A stretch of 15,442 nt of DNA, taken from positions 1-15,442 of the forward strand of contig JAOUPW010000003.1 of NCBI GenBank assembly GCA_029879665.1, given 5' to 3'. This document shows, in pieces, positions 6,068 to 15,300 of this stretch. How positions within the stretch are numbered: position 1 is the stretch's first letter; the number at the start of each line of letters is the position of its first letter. Position numbers and translations under genes: made by a program. Source of the DNA: Rhodospirillales bacterium (GTDB lineage Bacteria; Pseudomonadota; Alphaproteobacteria; Rhodospirillales; JAOUPW01). The notes below the pieces were generated by a model that had not been told where the DNA came from, did not search any database, and saw only the letters and a list, made by a program, of their open reading frames with translations.

Positions 6068-8600
6068 AGAACTGCTTTAACAAACGGTCGATGTAGTCCC
6101 GTTCCAGTTGTGGCCGTTCCGCTTCTCCCGACCGGCGGCGCAGTTCGCGCATGATTTCACGGGACCGCAGGCGATCCATCTTGTCCGGAATCTTGACCAT
6201 GCCCTCGGAAAAACTACCGTTCTGGCCTTCGCTCTCGGTGCGCCTGCCCAACGGGTCGCGTCCGATGCCCCGTCCCTGCCGGCGCCCCATGGGTTGACCG
6301 CGGCCAAACATCAGGCCCATGCCTGGCTGGGTTCCCATCTGACGGGCCATTTGTTGAGACATGCCTTCGACAGCCTGCTGCAACTGATCGAGCGCTTCCG
6401 ATTGCGACGGCATGGCCTGTCCGAGCCGGCCCTGGTCCAAGGCCCTGGCGGCATCGCGCATGGCGCGTTCGGCTTTGCCCAGGGATCCCGGAATGCCGCC
6501 CATCAGGTCGCTGAACTGGAGCATCAGGTCTCCCAGTTGTTTGCGCAACGCGTCCTGCGCGCCGCCGCTCTTGTCCGGATCTCCCTGTTGCTGCCGCTCC
6601 TTGTCGTTACCCTTACCCCGGCCTTGGCCCTGGAAGGCATTTCGTTCTCTGAGCTTGCGGAAGGTTTCTTCCAGAAGCTTTCGTTGTTGGTCAGTCAGTT
6701 TCCTGAGGCCATCCATCAGGCGCATGGCTTTGCGCATGGCTTCGTTCGGTTTGCCGGGCCGCATGCCCGCCGCCATCCGGTCCATCATTTTTCGCAGTTC
6801 CGACAGCATCCGTCGAGCCGCTTCCATATTGCCGGATCTCGCCAATTCGCGCGCTTCATCGATCATGCGTTGCAATTCGCTGCTGTCCATAATCTGAGCG
6901 TCGGGGTCAAACGGCATGGGTTTCATCTGCTGATCGCGGAACTGTTCCATCAGGGCCTGAAGAAACTCGTTCAGCGCCTGTTGCAGTTGGTCCATCAAAC
7001 GGTCGATTTCGGACTGCTCGGCATTCCGGTCGAATGCTTCCATCAGGCGACGTTGCAATTCCCGCAGGTTCCGTTCGGCGATGGTATATTCTCCGTCCTC
7101 AATTCGGAGCGCCGTGTCCCAGAGCAGTTTCTGAACCGAGGTAATGGCGGCGTCCTTGCGGGTAACGGGGATCTGAAGATACCCGAGCCGGGACAGCGCC
7201 ACGCGCAGGGCGAGAAAGACGACCTTGTCCTCGAAAAAATGTTGTGGGCGGCGGGATAAAAGATCCAGGGCCTCGATTACGCCGGCAAGAACTTCTTTGC
7301 TGGGGTCGACAAGTTTTTTACGCTCCTCGATGATCGCCCGCGCGACGGGATGATTGAAGATGCGTTCGGGCAGAATCATCTTCACCGTCTCGCTCAGCCC
7401 CTTCTGACCGCCCAGGTCCTTCGCCGCCAATTGCACCAGCACGGGCAATCCCGCCCAGGGGTGGCTGCTCAGGTCGTTGACGCTGTCGCCGGCAATTTTT
7501 TTCGCGCCGGGTTCAGCCAAGGGCAGATTTAGACGAATGGAATCGTCGTCGCCTTCGGCTTCGAGCCCGGCACCGGACCTGACGGCATCTTGCGACAGGC
7601 TGATCCGGGTCTCGACCCCGGCCAGGCCGTAATCGTCGCCGGCTTCATACTGGATTCTGAGAAATGCCCGCTCCGTCTTTGACGGCGGCGCGGTGAAGGC
7701 AATGGTGGGCAAGGCATCGGGAACGACGCGTATGGGCCATTGCGCCAGAACCCGGCGGCCTTGTTTCACGGCCAGATGGTCGCCGTCTTCGATTATCGCC
7801 TTGGCCCGATGTCCGCCGCCTGTTGGGTCGGACCCGATTCCGGTGAATTCCACCGATTGTTTGCCGACGGCAAGGGAGGGCGGCTTGCTCAACCCCCCGA
7901 CCTGGGCGAGTACGGCGCTGCCCTTGGGGATTTCGAGGACCGGCCCTGCCGGATCGATTTTTTCCAGGTTGAGAAAAAGCGGCGCCCGGCCGGTGTAGGC
8001 CGGCGGCGTGACCCACACGTCCACCGTGACCGGGCCCAGCCGTCCGCCGTTCAAATCCGGCACCAGCGCCCGGGCCAGCCGATCCGTGGGATCGCCGGCG
8101 CCGGCAATAACGGCGATGACCAGAAGCAACATTACCGCCGCCCGCAGGGCAAAGGGATCATGGCGGGCAAGTCCGGGCGATGGGGGGCTGAGACGCAAAC
8201 GGCGGACCGCCCGGTCCATGCGTTGAAGATGCGCCTGCCACAACGCCAGGGTGGCGGGGTCCGACTGTTTGTTATCGAGGGTATCGTCCAACGCCGTCAG
8301 AGGGCGGTGGTCGAGGTCGCTGTCCATTTCCAGCCGGTGGCGGGCGTCCTTATCGCTGACCCGGCGGATGCTCAGGCGAAAACGCCAGGCGGCGGCGGCC
8401 AAGGCTGCGGCGAACAAAAGAAGGATCAGAATATGAAGCGGACCGGGAAGAAGGGGCAGAACGTCCAGCAGCGCAAGTCCCAGGAATACACCCAAGACCG
8501 CCGCCGCCGGCCACAGGCCCGGCCACAGCCGTTCCCACAGGACCGTCCAGCGGGCCAGTCCGATCAGCAGGCGGTAGCGAGGCTTCCGCGATGGGCTCAC
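6066..8600 (-). CDS. DUF4175 / TIGR02302 family alphaproteobacterial membrane protein
   Basis: This is an 844-residue protein. The N-terminus has two membrane segments (about 30-50 and 55-72), a cytoplasmic stretch, and a third membrane segment at about 151-168. A probable periplasmic region follows, beta-rich at first (about 185-410) and then long, charged and helical (about 415-735). It continues with Gln/Met/Gly/Arg-rich low complexity and a conserved-looking basic end finishing RLLKQF. This layout fits TIGR02302 (DUF4175), known mainly from alphaproteobacteria and of unknown function. The start is GTG at 8600, supported by GGAGG 7 bases upstream. The gene is 40 bp downstream of lysA and on the same strand, so it is probably cotranscribed with argH, the LptM-like gene and lysA. 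Its TAG stop lies at the edge of the 60-bp repeat array. Confidence 0.88.
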   Translation of the reverse strand: MSPSRKPRYRLLIGLARWTVLWERLWPGLWPAAAVLGVFLGLALLDVLPLLPGPLHILILLLFAAALAAAAWRFRLSIRRVSDKDARHRLEMDSDLDHRPLTALDDTLDNKQSDPATLALWQAHLQRMDRAVRRLRLSPPSPGLARHDPFALRAAVMLLLVIAVIAGAGDPTDRLARALVPDLNGGRLGPVTVDVWVTPPAYTGRAPLFLNLEKIDPAGPVLEIPKGSAVLAQVGGLSKPPSLAVGKQSVEFTGIGSDPTGGGHRAKAIIEDGDHLAVKQGRRVLAQWPIRVVPDALPTIAFTAPPSKTERAFLRIQYEAGDDYGLAGVETRISLSQDAVRSGAGLEAEGDDDSIRLNLPLAEPGAKKIAGDSVNDLSSHPWAGLPVLVQLAAKDLGGQKGLSETVKMILPERIFNHPVARAIIEERKKLVDPSKEVLAGVIEALDLLSRRPQHFFEDKVVFLALRVALSRLGYLQIPVTRKDAAITSVQKLLWDTALRIEDGEYTIAERNLRELQRRLMEAFDRNAEQSEIDRLMDQLQQALNEFLQALMEQFRDQQMKPMPFDPDAQIMDSSELQRMIDEARELARSGNMEAARRMLSELRKMMDRMAAGMRPGKPNEAMRKAMRLMDGLRKLTDQQRKLLEETFRKLRERNAFQGQGRGKGNDKERQQQGDPDKSGGAQDALRKQLGDLMLQFSDLMGGIPGSLGKAERAMRDAARALDQGRLGQAMPSQSEALDQLQQAVEGMSQQMARQMGTQPGMGLMFGRGQPMGRRQGRGIGRDPLGRRTESEGQNGSFSEGMVKIPDKMDRLRSREIMRELRRRSGEAERPQLERDYIDRLLKQF

Positions 8601-8607
8601 CGTCGGT

Positions 8608-8612
8608 CCTCC
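8608..8612 (-). promoter_or_regulatory. Strong ribosome binding site fixing a GTG start
   Basis: GGAGG on the minus strand sits 7 bases before the GTG at 8600. It decides the start of the DUF4175 protein, for which no ATG at this place is available. Confidence 0.8.
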
Positions 8613-8640
8613 AAGCTTCTACAAGGTTATTATTTTACGC

Positions 8641-9933
8641 TTAAGTTGGATCCGAAAACCACTGGGGAAAAGGTTCCCGGGCGATAAAATCGTCAACGGA
8701 AATCCGTTCGCGGACAATTCCGAAATCCCCGCCCCGGACCAAAACCTCAGGTACCAGCGCTCTCGCATTGTAAATCGAGGCCTGTACCGCGCCGTACGCG
8801 CCGGCAGTGCGAATCGCCAGCAGATCATCACTTTTTAGTGAAGGCATCTGCCGGCCGGTGCCAAAAGTATCGCCGGTTTCGCAAATGGGGCCGACAATAT
8901 CCATTTCACGCAGGGTGGCGCCGGCCGCCGGCTGGGTCACCGGTTCGATGGCGTGATAGGCGTCATAGAGGGTCGGGCGGATCAGGTCGTTCATCCCGGC
9001 ATCGACAATGGCAAAAGTACGCATTGCGCCTTCCTTGACGTATACGACGCGGGTGACCAGGACGCCGGCGTTTCCGACAATGGAACGGCCCGGCTCCAAC
9101 AGCAGGCGACAGCCCAGGTCGCCCAGAGTTTTTCTGACCACGGCGGCAAGGTCCGCCGGCGTGGGGTAAGTTTCTTCGGCTTCGTCATCGGCGTTTTCAC
9201 CGTAGGGAATGCCGAGCCCGCCGCCCAGATCCAGGCAGCCGATTTCATGGCCGTCGCTACGCAACATGGCGACCAGGTCGCGCAGCCGTACATAGGAATC
9301 CCGAAACGGATCAAGATCGGAGATTTGCGATCCGATATGAACGGCAAGGCCGCCGATTTCTATTCCCGGCATGAGGGCGGCACGGGCGCAGACTTCGTGG
9401 GCGCGGGTCCATTCGATACCGAATTTGTTTTCCTGTTTTCCGGTCGTGATTTTTGCATGGGTCCGGGCATCGACATCGGGGTTGATGCGAATGGCGATGG
9501 TTGCTGTGGTGTCCAGCGCCTGGGCGACTTCGCTCAGCAACTCCAGTTCCGGCTCCGATTCGACGTTGACTTGCATGACGCCCGCGCTCAAGGCCTGAGC
9601 CATTTCATCCCAGGTTTTTCCGACGCCGGAATAGACGATTTTTTCCGCCGGTATTCCGGCGATGATGGCGCGCTTGAGTTCGCCGCCGGAGACCACATCG
9701 GCGCCAGCGCCCAATTCGGCCAGGGTTCGAATGACGGCGATATTGCCGTTGGCCTTGACCGCATAGCAGATGGTGGCGTTCAGTCCGCGGAAGGCCTCAC
9801 TATAGGCCTTGAAATGGCGTTCGATGGTGGCCGTGGAATAGCAATAAAAGGGCGTTCCCACATCGTCGGCAATGCGGGCGAGGGGCACGTCTTCGGCATA
9901 AAGCTGACCGTCCCGGTACTGGAAATGATTCAT
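8641..9933 (-). CDS. lysA: Diaminopimelate decarboxylase
   Basis: This 430-residue PLP enzyme decarboxylates meso-2,6-diaminopimelate to L-lysine, the last step of the DAP pathway, in the cytoplasm. Fold-type III (alanine-racemase-like) signatures are clear. They are the PLP lysine K60 in CYAVKANG, HIGSQ (H199), the glycine-rich phosphate loop DLGGGLGIPYG (235-245), EPGRS (280-284), and CETGD (351-355) with the active-site cysteine contributed across the dimer. AGAYGAVQASIYN (377-389) is near the C-terminus. Length is normal for LysA. The start is ATG at 9933 (MNHFQYRDGQ), and the open frame upstream overlaps the small lipoprotein gene. It lies 26 bp after that gene and 40 bp before the DUF4175 gene. 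Confidence 0.97.
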   Translation of the reverse strand: MNHFQYRDGQLYAEDVPLARIADDVGTPFYCYSTATIERHFKAYSEAFRGLNATICYAVKANGNIAVIRTLAELGAGADVVSGGELKRAIIAGIPAEKIVYSGVGKTWDEMAQALSAGVMQVNVESEPELELLSEVAQALDTTATIAIRINPDVDARTHAKITTGKQENKFGIEWTRAHEVCARAALMPGIEIGGLAVHIGSQISDLDPFRDSYVRLRDLVAMLRSDGHEIGCLDLGGGLGIPYGENADDEAEETYPTPADLAAVVRKTLGDLGCRLLLEPGRSIVGNAGVLVTRVVYVKEGAMRTFAIVDAGMNDLIRPTLYDAYHAIEPVTQPAAGATLREMDIVGPICETGDTFGTGRQMPSLKSDDLLAIRTAGAYGAVQASIYNARALVPEVLVRGGDFGIVRERISVDDFIAREPFPQWFSDPT

Positions 9934-9959
9934 CCGTGTTTTTTCCGATATCGTTCCGG

Positions 9960-10112
9960 TTAGGGTGATGGGTATTGGCGGGGATAGTCCGAATCGGGGG
10001 GATGGTGCGGCAATCCCTTGCGGCCGCAGGCGGTGAGACCCGCCGCCATACCGACAATCAGGACCGAGAATACGAACACCCGAAAACCCGTCCACCAACG
10101 CATTTCATTCAT
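9960..10112 (-). CDS. lptM: Small LptM-like lipoprotein
   Basis: A 50-codon gene lies between argH and lysA on the same strand (20-bp and 26-bp gaps). The product begins MNEMRWWTGF, has a hydrophobic signal core and the lipobox LTAC with the lipidated cysteine at position 30, followed by GRKGLPHHPPDSDYP. The post-cysteine CGxKG(P)L pattern and the tiny size are typical of LptM (formerly YifL), which in E. coli assists assembly and disulfide maturation of the LPS translocon LptD in the outer membrane. An ATG at 10103 is an alternative start that would remove three residues. The symbol is given on the strength of the motif and the usual place beside lysA. Function in this organism is inferred. 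Confidence 0.8.
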   Translation of the reverse strand: MNEMRWWTGFRVFVFSVLIVGMAAGLTACGRKGLPHHPPDSDYPRQYPSP

Positions 10113-10132
10113 AAGGGTCTGTTCCAAAATTT

Positions 10133-11545
10133 CTACTTCAAAAACCTTTTTGCGGCTTCCTTGGCTGCTTTCCGCACATTATCAGGGGCAGTGCCGCCGA
10201 AGCTGACCCGGCTTTTAACAGAATTTTCGACGCCTAGTACATTATAGACGTCTTTGTTGATGGCCGATTCGACCGACTGCATCTCCTCCAGGCTCAGGTC
10301 TTCCAGGCCGCAGCCCTTGGTTTCCGCCAATTTGACCAAAGCGCCGGTGACATGATGGGCCTGGCGGAAGGGTAGGCCCTTGGCCCGGACCAGCCAGTCG
10401 GCGAGGTCGGTGGCGGTGGAGAATCCCCGGGCGGCATCGGCCTTCATGCGTACGAGATCGAAGGTCGCGCCTTCATACATCCCGGTCATGGCGGCGATGC
10501 AGACGAACAGGGTATCAGCGGCATCGAACAGCGGTTCCTTATCTTCCTGGAGGTCTTTTCCGTAGGCCAGGGGCAGCCCTTTCATTACCGTCAACAGGGT
10601 ATTGAGGGCGCCGAACACCCGGCCCGCCTTCGCCCGCACCAGTTCGGCGGCATCGGGATTGCGTTTTTGCGGCATGATCGAGGATCCGGTGGAAAAGTCG
10701 TCGGTCAGGCGCATGAAGCCGAATTGATCCGAACACCACATCACGGTTTCCTCGGCCATCCGGGACAGGTGGACGGAAAGGATCGCGGCCAGGGAGAGAA
10801 ATTCCAAGGCGAAGTCCCGGTCCGAGACGGCGTCGAGGGAATTGGCCGTGGGCGCGTCAAAGCCGAGCGCCCCGGCGGTCATCTCCCGGTCGATGGGAAA
10901 GGATGTCCCGGCAAGGGCGGCGGCGCCCAAAGGCGAGGTGTTGAGACGCGCCCGGCAGTCCCGTATGCGGCTCCGGTCGCGCCCCAGCATTTCCACATAG
11001 GCCAGCAAATGGTGGCCAAGGGTGACGGGCTGCGCCGATTGCAGGTGGGTAAAGCCGGGCATGATATCGCCGGCGTGCGCTGCGGCCCGGTCGATAAGGA
11101 CGGCTTGAAGGGTTTTCAAGCCTTCATCCAGTCCATCGAGGGCACCCCGGACCCAGAGCTTGACGTCCGTCGCCACCTGGTCGTTACGCGAGCGGGCCGT
11201 GTGCAACCGCCCGGCGGCCTCGCCGATCAGTTCGGCAAGCCGGGCTTCCACGTTCATATGGATATCCTCAAGGGAAGCCTTGAAATCGAACGTTCCGGCC
11301 TCGATTTCCCGGAGAACACTATCAAGGCCGCCGAGTATGGCTTTTCCGTCTTCTTTGGATATGATGCCCTGGCGCGCCAGCATGGCACAGTGGGCTTTGG
11401 AGCCGGCAATATCTTCCGCGAACATCCGATGATCGAAAGCGATCGACGCGTTGATCTTTTCCATCAAAGCCGATGGCCCGCCGGCGAACCGTCCGCCCCA
11501 GATAGAGCTTGCGCCGGTCTCTTTTTTCGATTTTTTTGACGTCAT
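10133..11545 (-). CDS. argH: Argininosuccinate lyase
   Basis: This 470-residue enzyme cleaves argininosuccinate to arginine and fumarate, the last step of arginine synthesis. Family signatures are SIWGGRF (14-20), [13 protein letters not shown] (115-127), THLQSAQP with the catalytic histidine H167, and the superfamily loop [12 protein letters not shown] (287-298) carrying the catalytic serine. Length is normal. I chose the ATG at 11545, which gives [20 protein letters not shown]. The frame is open further upstream but that stretch would run into tlpA on the opposite strand. It is the first gene of the argH-lptM-lysA-DUF4175 run. Only 25 bp separate its start from the divergent tlpA start. Confidence 0.97.
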   Translation of the reverse strand: MTSKKSKKETGASSIWGGRFAGGPSALMEKINASIAFDHRMFAEDIAGSKAHCAMLARQGIISKEDGKAILGGLDSVLREIEAGTFDFKASLEDIHMNVEARLAELIGEAAGRLHTARSRNDQVATDVKLWVRGALDGLDEGLKTLQAVLIDRAAAHAGDIMPGFTHLQSAQPVTLGHHLLAYVEMLGRDRSRIRDCRARLNTSPLGAAALAGTSFPIDREMTAGALGFDAPTANSLDAVSDRDFALEFLSLAAILSVHLSRMAEETVMWCSDQFGFMRLTDDFSTGSSIMPQKRNPDAAELVRAKAGRVFGALNTLLTVMKGLPLAYGKDLQEDKEPLFDAADTLFVCIAAMTGMYEGATFDLVRMKADAARGFSTATDLADWLVRAKGLPFRQAHHVTGALVKLAETKGCGLEDLSLEEMQSVESAINKDVYNVLGVENSVKSRVSFGGTAPDNVRKAAKEAAKRFLK

Positions 11546-11570
11546 CGCACGGCACCGGGAGAAAGATAAA
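11546..11570. promoter_or_regulatory. 25-bp gap between divergent argH and tlpA start codons
   Basis: The two proposed start codons are separated by only 25 bases, which include the tlpA ribosome site. No promoter fits inside, so the promoters of both genes must overlap the opposite coding sequences, or the tlpA start is further downstream. Confidence 0.6.
11557..11561 (+). promoter_or_regulatory. Ribosome binding site for tlpA GTG start
   Basis: GGGAG ends 9 bases before the GTG at 11571. This favours the GTG over the in-frame ATG at 11586, although both give a good signal peptide. Confidence 0.55.
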
Positions 11571-12212
11571 GTGAATCCATTTTTTATGCGGCAGATCCTG
11601 GCGGGCCTGACCGTATCGCTGATTCTGGTCATATCGCCGTCGCTTGCAAGTGCCGAAGCGGGGAAATGTGTTCCCCGGAGCGGGGTCATTAAAAACTTCA
11701 AGCCGACGAAACCGCCGAAAAGCCTTGCCAATACGCCATTCCTGGATGCGGCAGGCGCTACACGCTCCCTTGCCGATTACCGGGGGCGCGGCGTGGTCCT
11801 TAATTTCTGGGCGACGTGGTGCCCGCCGTGCGTTCGCGAGATGCCGGCCCTGGACAGGCTTCAGGTCATGCTGAAGGGAACGGGGGTAGAAGTCGTAACC
11901 CTGTCCGAAGACCGGAATGGAGCCGCCCTGATCGAAAAATTTTTTGCGCTTAACGGAATTAAGAATCTGCCGAAACTGATTGATCCCAAGGGTGCGGCGC
12001 TCAAGTCCTATGGGGTCACGGTTCTGCCGACGACGATTTTCATCAATGGGAACGGAGTTGAAATCGGGCGGGTATTGGGCATTTCCGAATGGGATTCCCC
12101 CGAAATGGTTGCCTTTCTCAGCGGTTGCCTGGGAACCTTCGATGCCGGGGATCCTGTCAGGAAGACCTTTCGCACGCCGGAACGGCGCCGATCAGTCTCT
12201 TCCTTAGGTTGA
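11571..12212 (+). CDS. tlpA: TlpA-family periplasmic thiol-disulfide oxidoreductase
   Basis: This 213-residue protein has a signal peptide (hydrophobic core at about 8-22, likely cleavage after LASA at 28), so it acts in the periplasm. The thioredoxin-fold domain (about 50-190) contains the active site WCPPC (C84, C87) and the cis-proline segment LPTTIF (P153). TlpA/ResA-type proteins reduce specific partners such as apocytochrome c or copper sites of cytochrome oxidase. The C-terminal tail after 190 is basic and probably disordered. Two additional cysteines (C33, C186) flank the domain. The start is GTG at 11571 with GGGAG upstream. ATG at 11586 is an alternative. The gene is divergent from argH and is followed after 91 bp by the histidine kinase. 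The exact partner cannot be told. Confidence 0.88.
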   Translation: MNPFFMRQILAGLTVSLILVISPSLASAEAGKCVPRSGVIKNFKPTKPPKSLANTPFLDAAGATRSLADYRGRGVVLNFWATWCPPCVREMPALDRLQVMLKGTGVEVVTLSEDRNGAALIEKFFALNGIKNLPKLIDPKGAALKSYGVTVLPTTIFINGNGVEIGRVLGISEWDSPEMVAFLSGCLGTFDAGDPVRKTFRTPERRRSVSSLG

Positions 12213-12238
12213 TCCGATACGTGCTTCATTGATATGAT
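12209..12238 (+). promoter_or_regulatory. Possible promoter of the histidine kinase gene
   Basis: TTGATC (12209-12214, overlapping the tlpA stop) and TATGAT (12233-12238) are spaced by 18 bases. A transcript from here would have a leader of about 60 nt. Readthrough from tlpA is the alternative, as no convincing terminator separates the two genes. Confidence 0.35.
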
Positions 12239-12286
12239 AAGTTTCAGCTTACGCACCGGATCTCGTCCGGGCCGGACACCGACCGG

Positions 12287-12291
12287 GGAGG
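12287..12291 (+). promoter_or_regulatory. GGAGG site upstream of the histidine kinase
   Basis: GGAGG lies 12 bases before the GTG at 12304. It is too close to the other in-frame starts (GTG 12292, TTG 12295), so it favours GTG 12304 even though the spacing is somewhat long. Confidence 0.5.
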
Positions 12292-12303
12292 GTGTTGTCT
12301 GCC

Positions 12304-15300
12304 GTGCCGAATAATTTTCAAAAGAATAATGGAGCCAGTGACGGCGAAAACGCCACTATTCCCTTAAGCTCTGTTCAGGAAATCCTCAATTCCCTGAACG
12401 ACGGGCTCATAATTTACGACCGGGAAGGCAAGGTCATTGCTTGTAACGACAAATACCGGCAATGCTACCCCGCCCTTGCCGAAAAAATCGTCAACGGCGC
12501 CCATCTTGAAGACATCCTGAAAGCCGCCATCACCTTCGGCGACATTTCGGAAGCCAAGGACAATCCCGAGGAATGGGTGCGAAAGCGCCTTGAGGAACGG
12601 CTCAATCCCCGGGGCCGGCTGGAAGAACACTACATCAACGGCCGCTGGTGGCGGCTTTACGAAAATCGGACCGATGACGGTTCCGTGGTCAGCCGCCGCC
12701 AGGATATCACCAATGAAAAAGCCAGCGAATTCCGCATCGCCCGGGGCGAAGCCTCGCCCGAGGACGAAGGGGGGCCGGACGCCTTCGCCGTCTATGACCA
12801 GGACGGCAAGGTCATCAGTGTCAGTGAAGGTTACGCCTCCCTGTATCCGACTGTCGGCGATCTGGTGGTGCCGGGGGTTGATCTAGCGGACCTGCTCCGG
12901 GCCGCGGCGGAACGGGGCAATATTCCGGAAGCAAAAGGCCGTCTGGAAGAATGGGTGCGGAAAAAAGTGGAAGAGCGCCTCAATCCCAAGGGACGGGCGG
13001 AAGAGCGGCTGATCGATGGCCGCTGGTGGCGGATGCGCGAACACAAGACCGCCGATGGACGGGTCATCGGACTCCGCACCGACATTACCCCTCTGCGCGA
13101 AGCCAAAATCAGAACCGCCGAGGTCCAAGCGGTCCTGGCGGAGGTCGTTGACGGAATCCGGGATGGGGTTGCGCTCTATGACGGCGCCGGGCGGCTGGTC
13201 CTTTGCAATGGCTATTTTCAGGAATTGACCGGGATTTCTTCCGATCTGCTGCAGCCGGGGGCGATGATGGATGACATCGCGGCCGCCGTCGCCGATCAGG
13301 CATGCTCCCGCACGTCGGGAAAACTCCATAAAGCCTGGTTGGAAGCCCTGGTGTCGTATGACGACGATCCTGGGGCGGCCCCGGAACTCAGAAACGACGC
13401 AGGGCGCTGGTTGCGCATCCACCAACAATCCCTATCAAAGGGGTATGTTCTCAGCCAATTGCGGGATGTAAGTGAACGGCGCGAACGCGAACGCGCGCTC
13501 GAAACAAGCGAAACCCGCCATCGCAAGCTGATTGAACTCGCTCCCGATCTGATTTGTGTTTTAACCAATGGGTTCATTTCGCTGATCAATTCTTCGGGCT
13601 CCCGCATCCTGGGCGCCAAGGAAGCCGAAATTCTGATTGGACAATCGTTTGCGGCTTTCGTCCATCCCGACTTCAGGGCTTCGTTGGGCGAGGGCATGAA
13701 AAACCTGCTCAACGATGGCAGTTGGATTCCCATCAAACTTGTCCGCATCGGGGGTGTCGTGATCGATGCGGAACTGGCGGCCACCCAGTTTGATCAAGAT
13801 GAGCCGGAATCCATCATGATTGTCGCCCGCGACGTAAGCGAACGACAGCGGATCGCAGAAAACCTGCTCAGTCGCGAAGAACGGCTGCGCGGCATCATGG
13901 AGACCGTGGCAGATGCAATCATTACTATCGATGAACGGGGCAAGGTGGATTCCTTCAATCCCGCGGCCGAACGCATGTTCGGTTATAAGGCCGGAGATAT
14001 CATCGGCAACAACATAAACATGTTGATGCCGGAACCCTACCAAAGCGAACACGACGGTTATCTCAAGCGCTATAAGCGAACAGGCAAAGCCCGCCTCATC
14101 GGCAAGGGGCGGGAAGTTCTGGGGCAAAAGAAAAACGGCGCCGTCTTCCCCATTGATCTTTCGGTAAGCGAAATGCGCCGCAATGGGCGCAGCACCTTCA
14201 TCGGGGTTATCCGCGACATTACCGATCAAAAACGTGCCGAGGCGATTCTGCGGGAAAGCGAAGAACGTTTCGCCCTCGCCATCGAAGGCGCCAACGAAGG
14301 CATCTGGGATTGGAATATCGAGGAGGACAAACTTTATATTTCACCCCGGCTCCAGGATATGCTGGGAATGGAAGGCCGTTCGGTGATCAAGGCCAAGACC
14401 TTGCAGAACAAAATTCACAAAGATGACCGGGAAAAATATCTGGCAAGCATTGTCCGGCATCTAAAGGGCGAGACCGACTATTTCGCCATCGAATTACGGC
14501 TTGTCGGCGATGACGGCGATTCGTCCTGGTTCCTGATCCGGGGAAACGCGTTGCGTCGGGAAGACGGCAGGGCTTTTCGTATGGCGGGGTCGTTGGGAGA
14601 CATTACCCAACGCAAGCAGGACGAGGCTGACTTGCGCAAGGCGGTGGAAGAGGCCGAAATCGCCAACAAGGCGAAGTCGGAATTTTTGGCCAATATGTCC
14701 CATGAACTGAGAACCCCGCTCAATGCCATCATCGGCTTTGCCGATATCATGCGCGCAGGTCTATTCGGCGATATGGGTAATCCCCAGTATGACGAGTATG
14801 CGACTAATATTAGTGAATCCGGCCATCACCTTCTTGATATCATCAATGATATTCTTGACGTTTCCCGGGTTGAAGCCGGATTGCTGGAACTGAAGCCGGA
14901 ACCCGTTGAGATTCTGCCGGTCGCGGAATCCTGCCTGCGTCTGATAAAGGAGCGGGCCGAACAGGCCGGCGTCAGCCTCCGCCGGAATATCCAGAAGGAC
15001 CTGCCCAATCTTTTAACGGAACCCCGTCGCCTGAAGCAGATTCTCCTCAACCTGCTATCCAATGCGGTTAAGTTCACGCCGAAAAACGGCCAGGTCACGC
15101 TCCATGCCCGCGCGCTAAAATCCGGAGCCCTTGTTATTTCGGTGACGGATACCGGGATTGGGATGTCGGCCAAGGGAATTAAGAAGGCGCTTATCCCCTT
15201 TGGGCAGGTGGACAGCAGACTCTCCAGAAAATATGAAGGGACCGGCCTCGGATTGCCCCTGACCAAAGGTTTTGTCGAACTTCACGGCGGTACGCTTGAT

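Noticed and set aside
5826..6080. Open frames of 77-84 codons with 20-residue repeats across the 60-bp array (plus strand, two frames)
   Set aside because: The period of 60 keeps any stop-free frame open automatically. Both frames begin with TTG and lack a ribosome site, and the DNA is explained by the hairpin array.
12229..12242. FNR/FixK-type box (TTGAT-N4-ATCAA) upstream of the kinase
   Set aside because: Only the left half TTGAT is present. The right half does not match, so regulation by an FNR-type protein is not supported.
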